Below are positions 5,988 through 6,164 of a stretch of DNA of 6,164 bases, in pieces. The position numbers and the translations under genes were made by a program. How positions within the stretch are numbered: position 1 is the first letter of the stretch; each line of letters starts with the position of its first letter. Source of the DNA: DATELY01 sp035276085. Its GTDB lineage: Bacteria; Pseudomonadota; Gammaproteobacteria; Steroidobacterales; Steroidobacteraceae. The stretch covers positions 1-6,164 of the forward strand of contig DATELY010000079.1 in NCBI GenBank assembly GCA_035276085.1, in the 5' to 3' direction. The notes under the pieces were generated by a model. It did no database searches, was not told where the DNA came from, and saw only the letters and a list, made by a program, of their open reading frames with translations.

Positions 5988-6164
5988 GGGTTTGCCCCCA
6001 CCCCAGCCCTCCCCCGCTGCGCAGGGGAGGGAGCGGAAAGCGCGAGGCCGGTGATCCTTTGCCTCAAGTGTCCGACCCCCTCCCCTGCGCAGCGGGGGAG
6101 GGCTGGGGTGGGGGCAATCCCTCAGCGCTGCGTCACCTGCAGCACGCTATTGCGAATCTGCTCG
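5945..6164. repeat. Long inverted repeat spanning the plsB 3' end and the right edge of the window
   Basis: Positions 5945-6031 are the reverse complement of 6078-6164, 87 nt per arm with 86 matches; the only mismatch pairs 5991 with 6118. The central spacer is 46 nt (6032-6077). The inner 40 nt of each arm (5992-6031 and 6078-6117) form a G/C-run element. Within each arm is a further small hairpin: CCCTCCCC at 6007-6014 with GGGGAGGG at 6024-6031, and the mirror at 6078-6102. The outer part of the left arm is the plsB C-terminal coding end. The window stops while the match is still continuing, so the full arm length is unknown. Confidence 0.93.
6122..6164 (-). pseudogene. Reverse-strand copy of the plsB C-terminal end, cut by the window edge
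   Basis: Read on the minus strand, these 43 nt give 13 residues EQIRNSVLQVTQR and a TGA, identical to the end of PlsB in sequence and at every base. Nothing beyond 6164 is visible, so this may be the tail of a second tail-to-tail plsB copy, a short duplicated fragment, or an assembly fold-back of the first copy. I think the fold-back is most likely. It should not be counted as a second gene on this evidence. Confidence 0.55.

Noticed and set aside
1..6164. A new multi-gene biological system such as defence, toxin-antitoxin or mobile element
   Set aside because: The recognisable genes are housekeeping enzymes plus one hydrolase and one small lipoprotein; no transposase, integrase, nuclease or toxin-like protein is seen.

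Overview
This is a GC-rich, densely coded stretch with every gene on the + strand. It carries five protein-coding genes and several repeats. The set (a proteobacterial M32 carboxypeptidase, TtcA, and a long PlsB-type glycerol-3-phosphate acyltransferase that aligns block by block with the E. coli enzyme) points to a gammaproteobacterium. The GC-rich style and G/C-run palindromic repeats would suit a Xanthomonadales or Steroidobacteraceae-like lineage, but that finer placement is inference.

Layout. Positions 1-245 are non-coding: a possible repeat remnant at the very start, small GC hairpins, and an extended -10 promoter candidate at 195-203. Positions 246-3427 look like one operon: M32 metallocarboxypeptidase (246-1742), ttcA tRNA 2-thiocytidine synthetase (1745-2677, 2-nt gap), a small alpha/beta hydrolase (2674-3189, ATGA overlap with ttcA), and a 70-residue predicted lipoprotein (3215-3427, own strong Shine-Dalgarno). 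A 109-nt gap holding a 46-nt imperfect palindrome (3459-3504) leads to plsB (3537-5987). Beyond plsB is a long inverted repeat, 5945-6031 against 6078-6164, 87 nt per arm with one mismatch. Its outer part is a reversed copy of the last 43 nt of plsB.

How the genes relate. The operon genes share no single pathway: peptide trimming, tRNA C32 thiolation, an esterase-like enzyme of unknown substrate, and a small envelope lipoprotein. PlsB performs the first acylation of phospholipid synthesis at the inner membrane. These are mostly housekeeping genes, and I see no defence, mobile or secondary-metabolite system.

The points most worth a second look are structural. The fold-back at the right end may be an assembly artefact or a real tail-to-tail duplication. 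Two arrays of four heptamers each form the 3' end of ttcA and run almost up to the hydrolase start. A family of short G/C palindromes recurs at several junctions. The uncharacterised lipoprotein is also worth checking.
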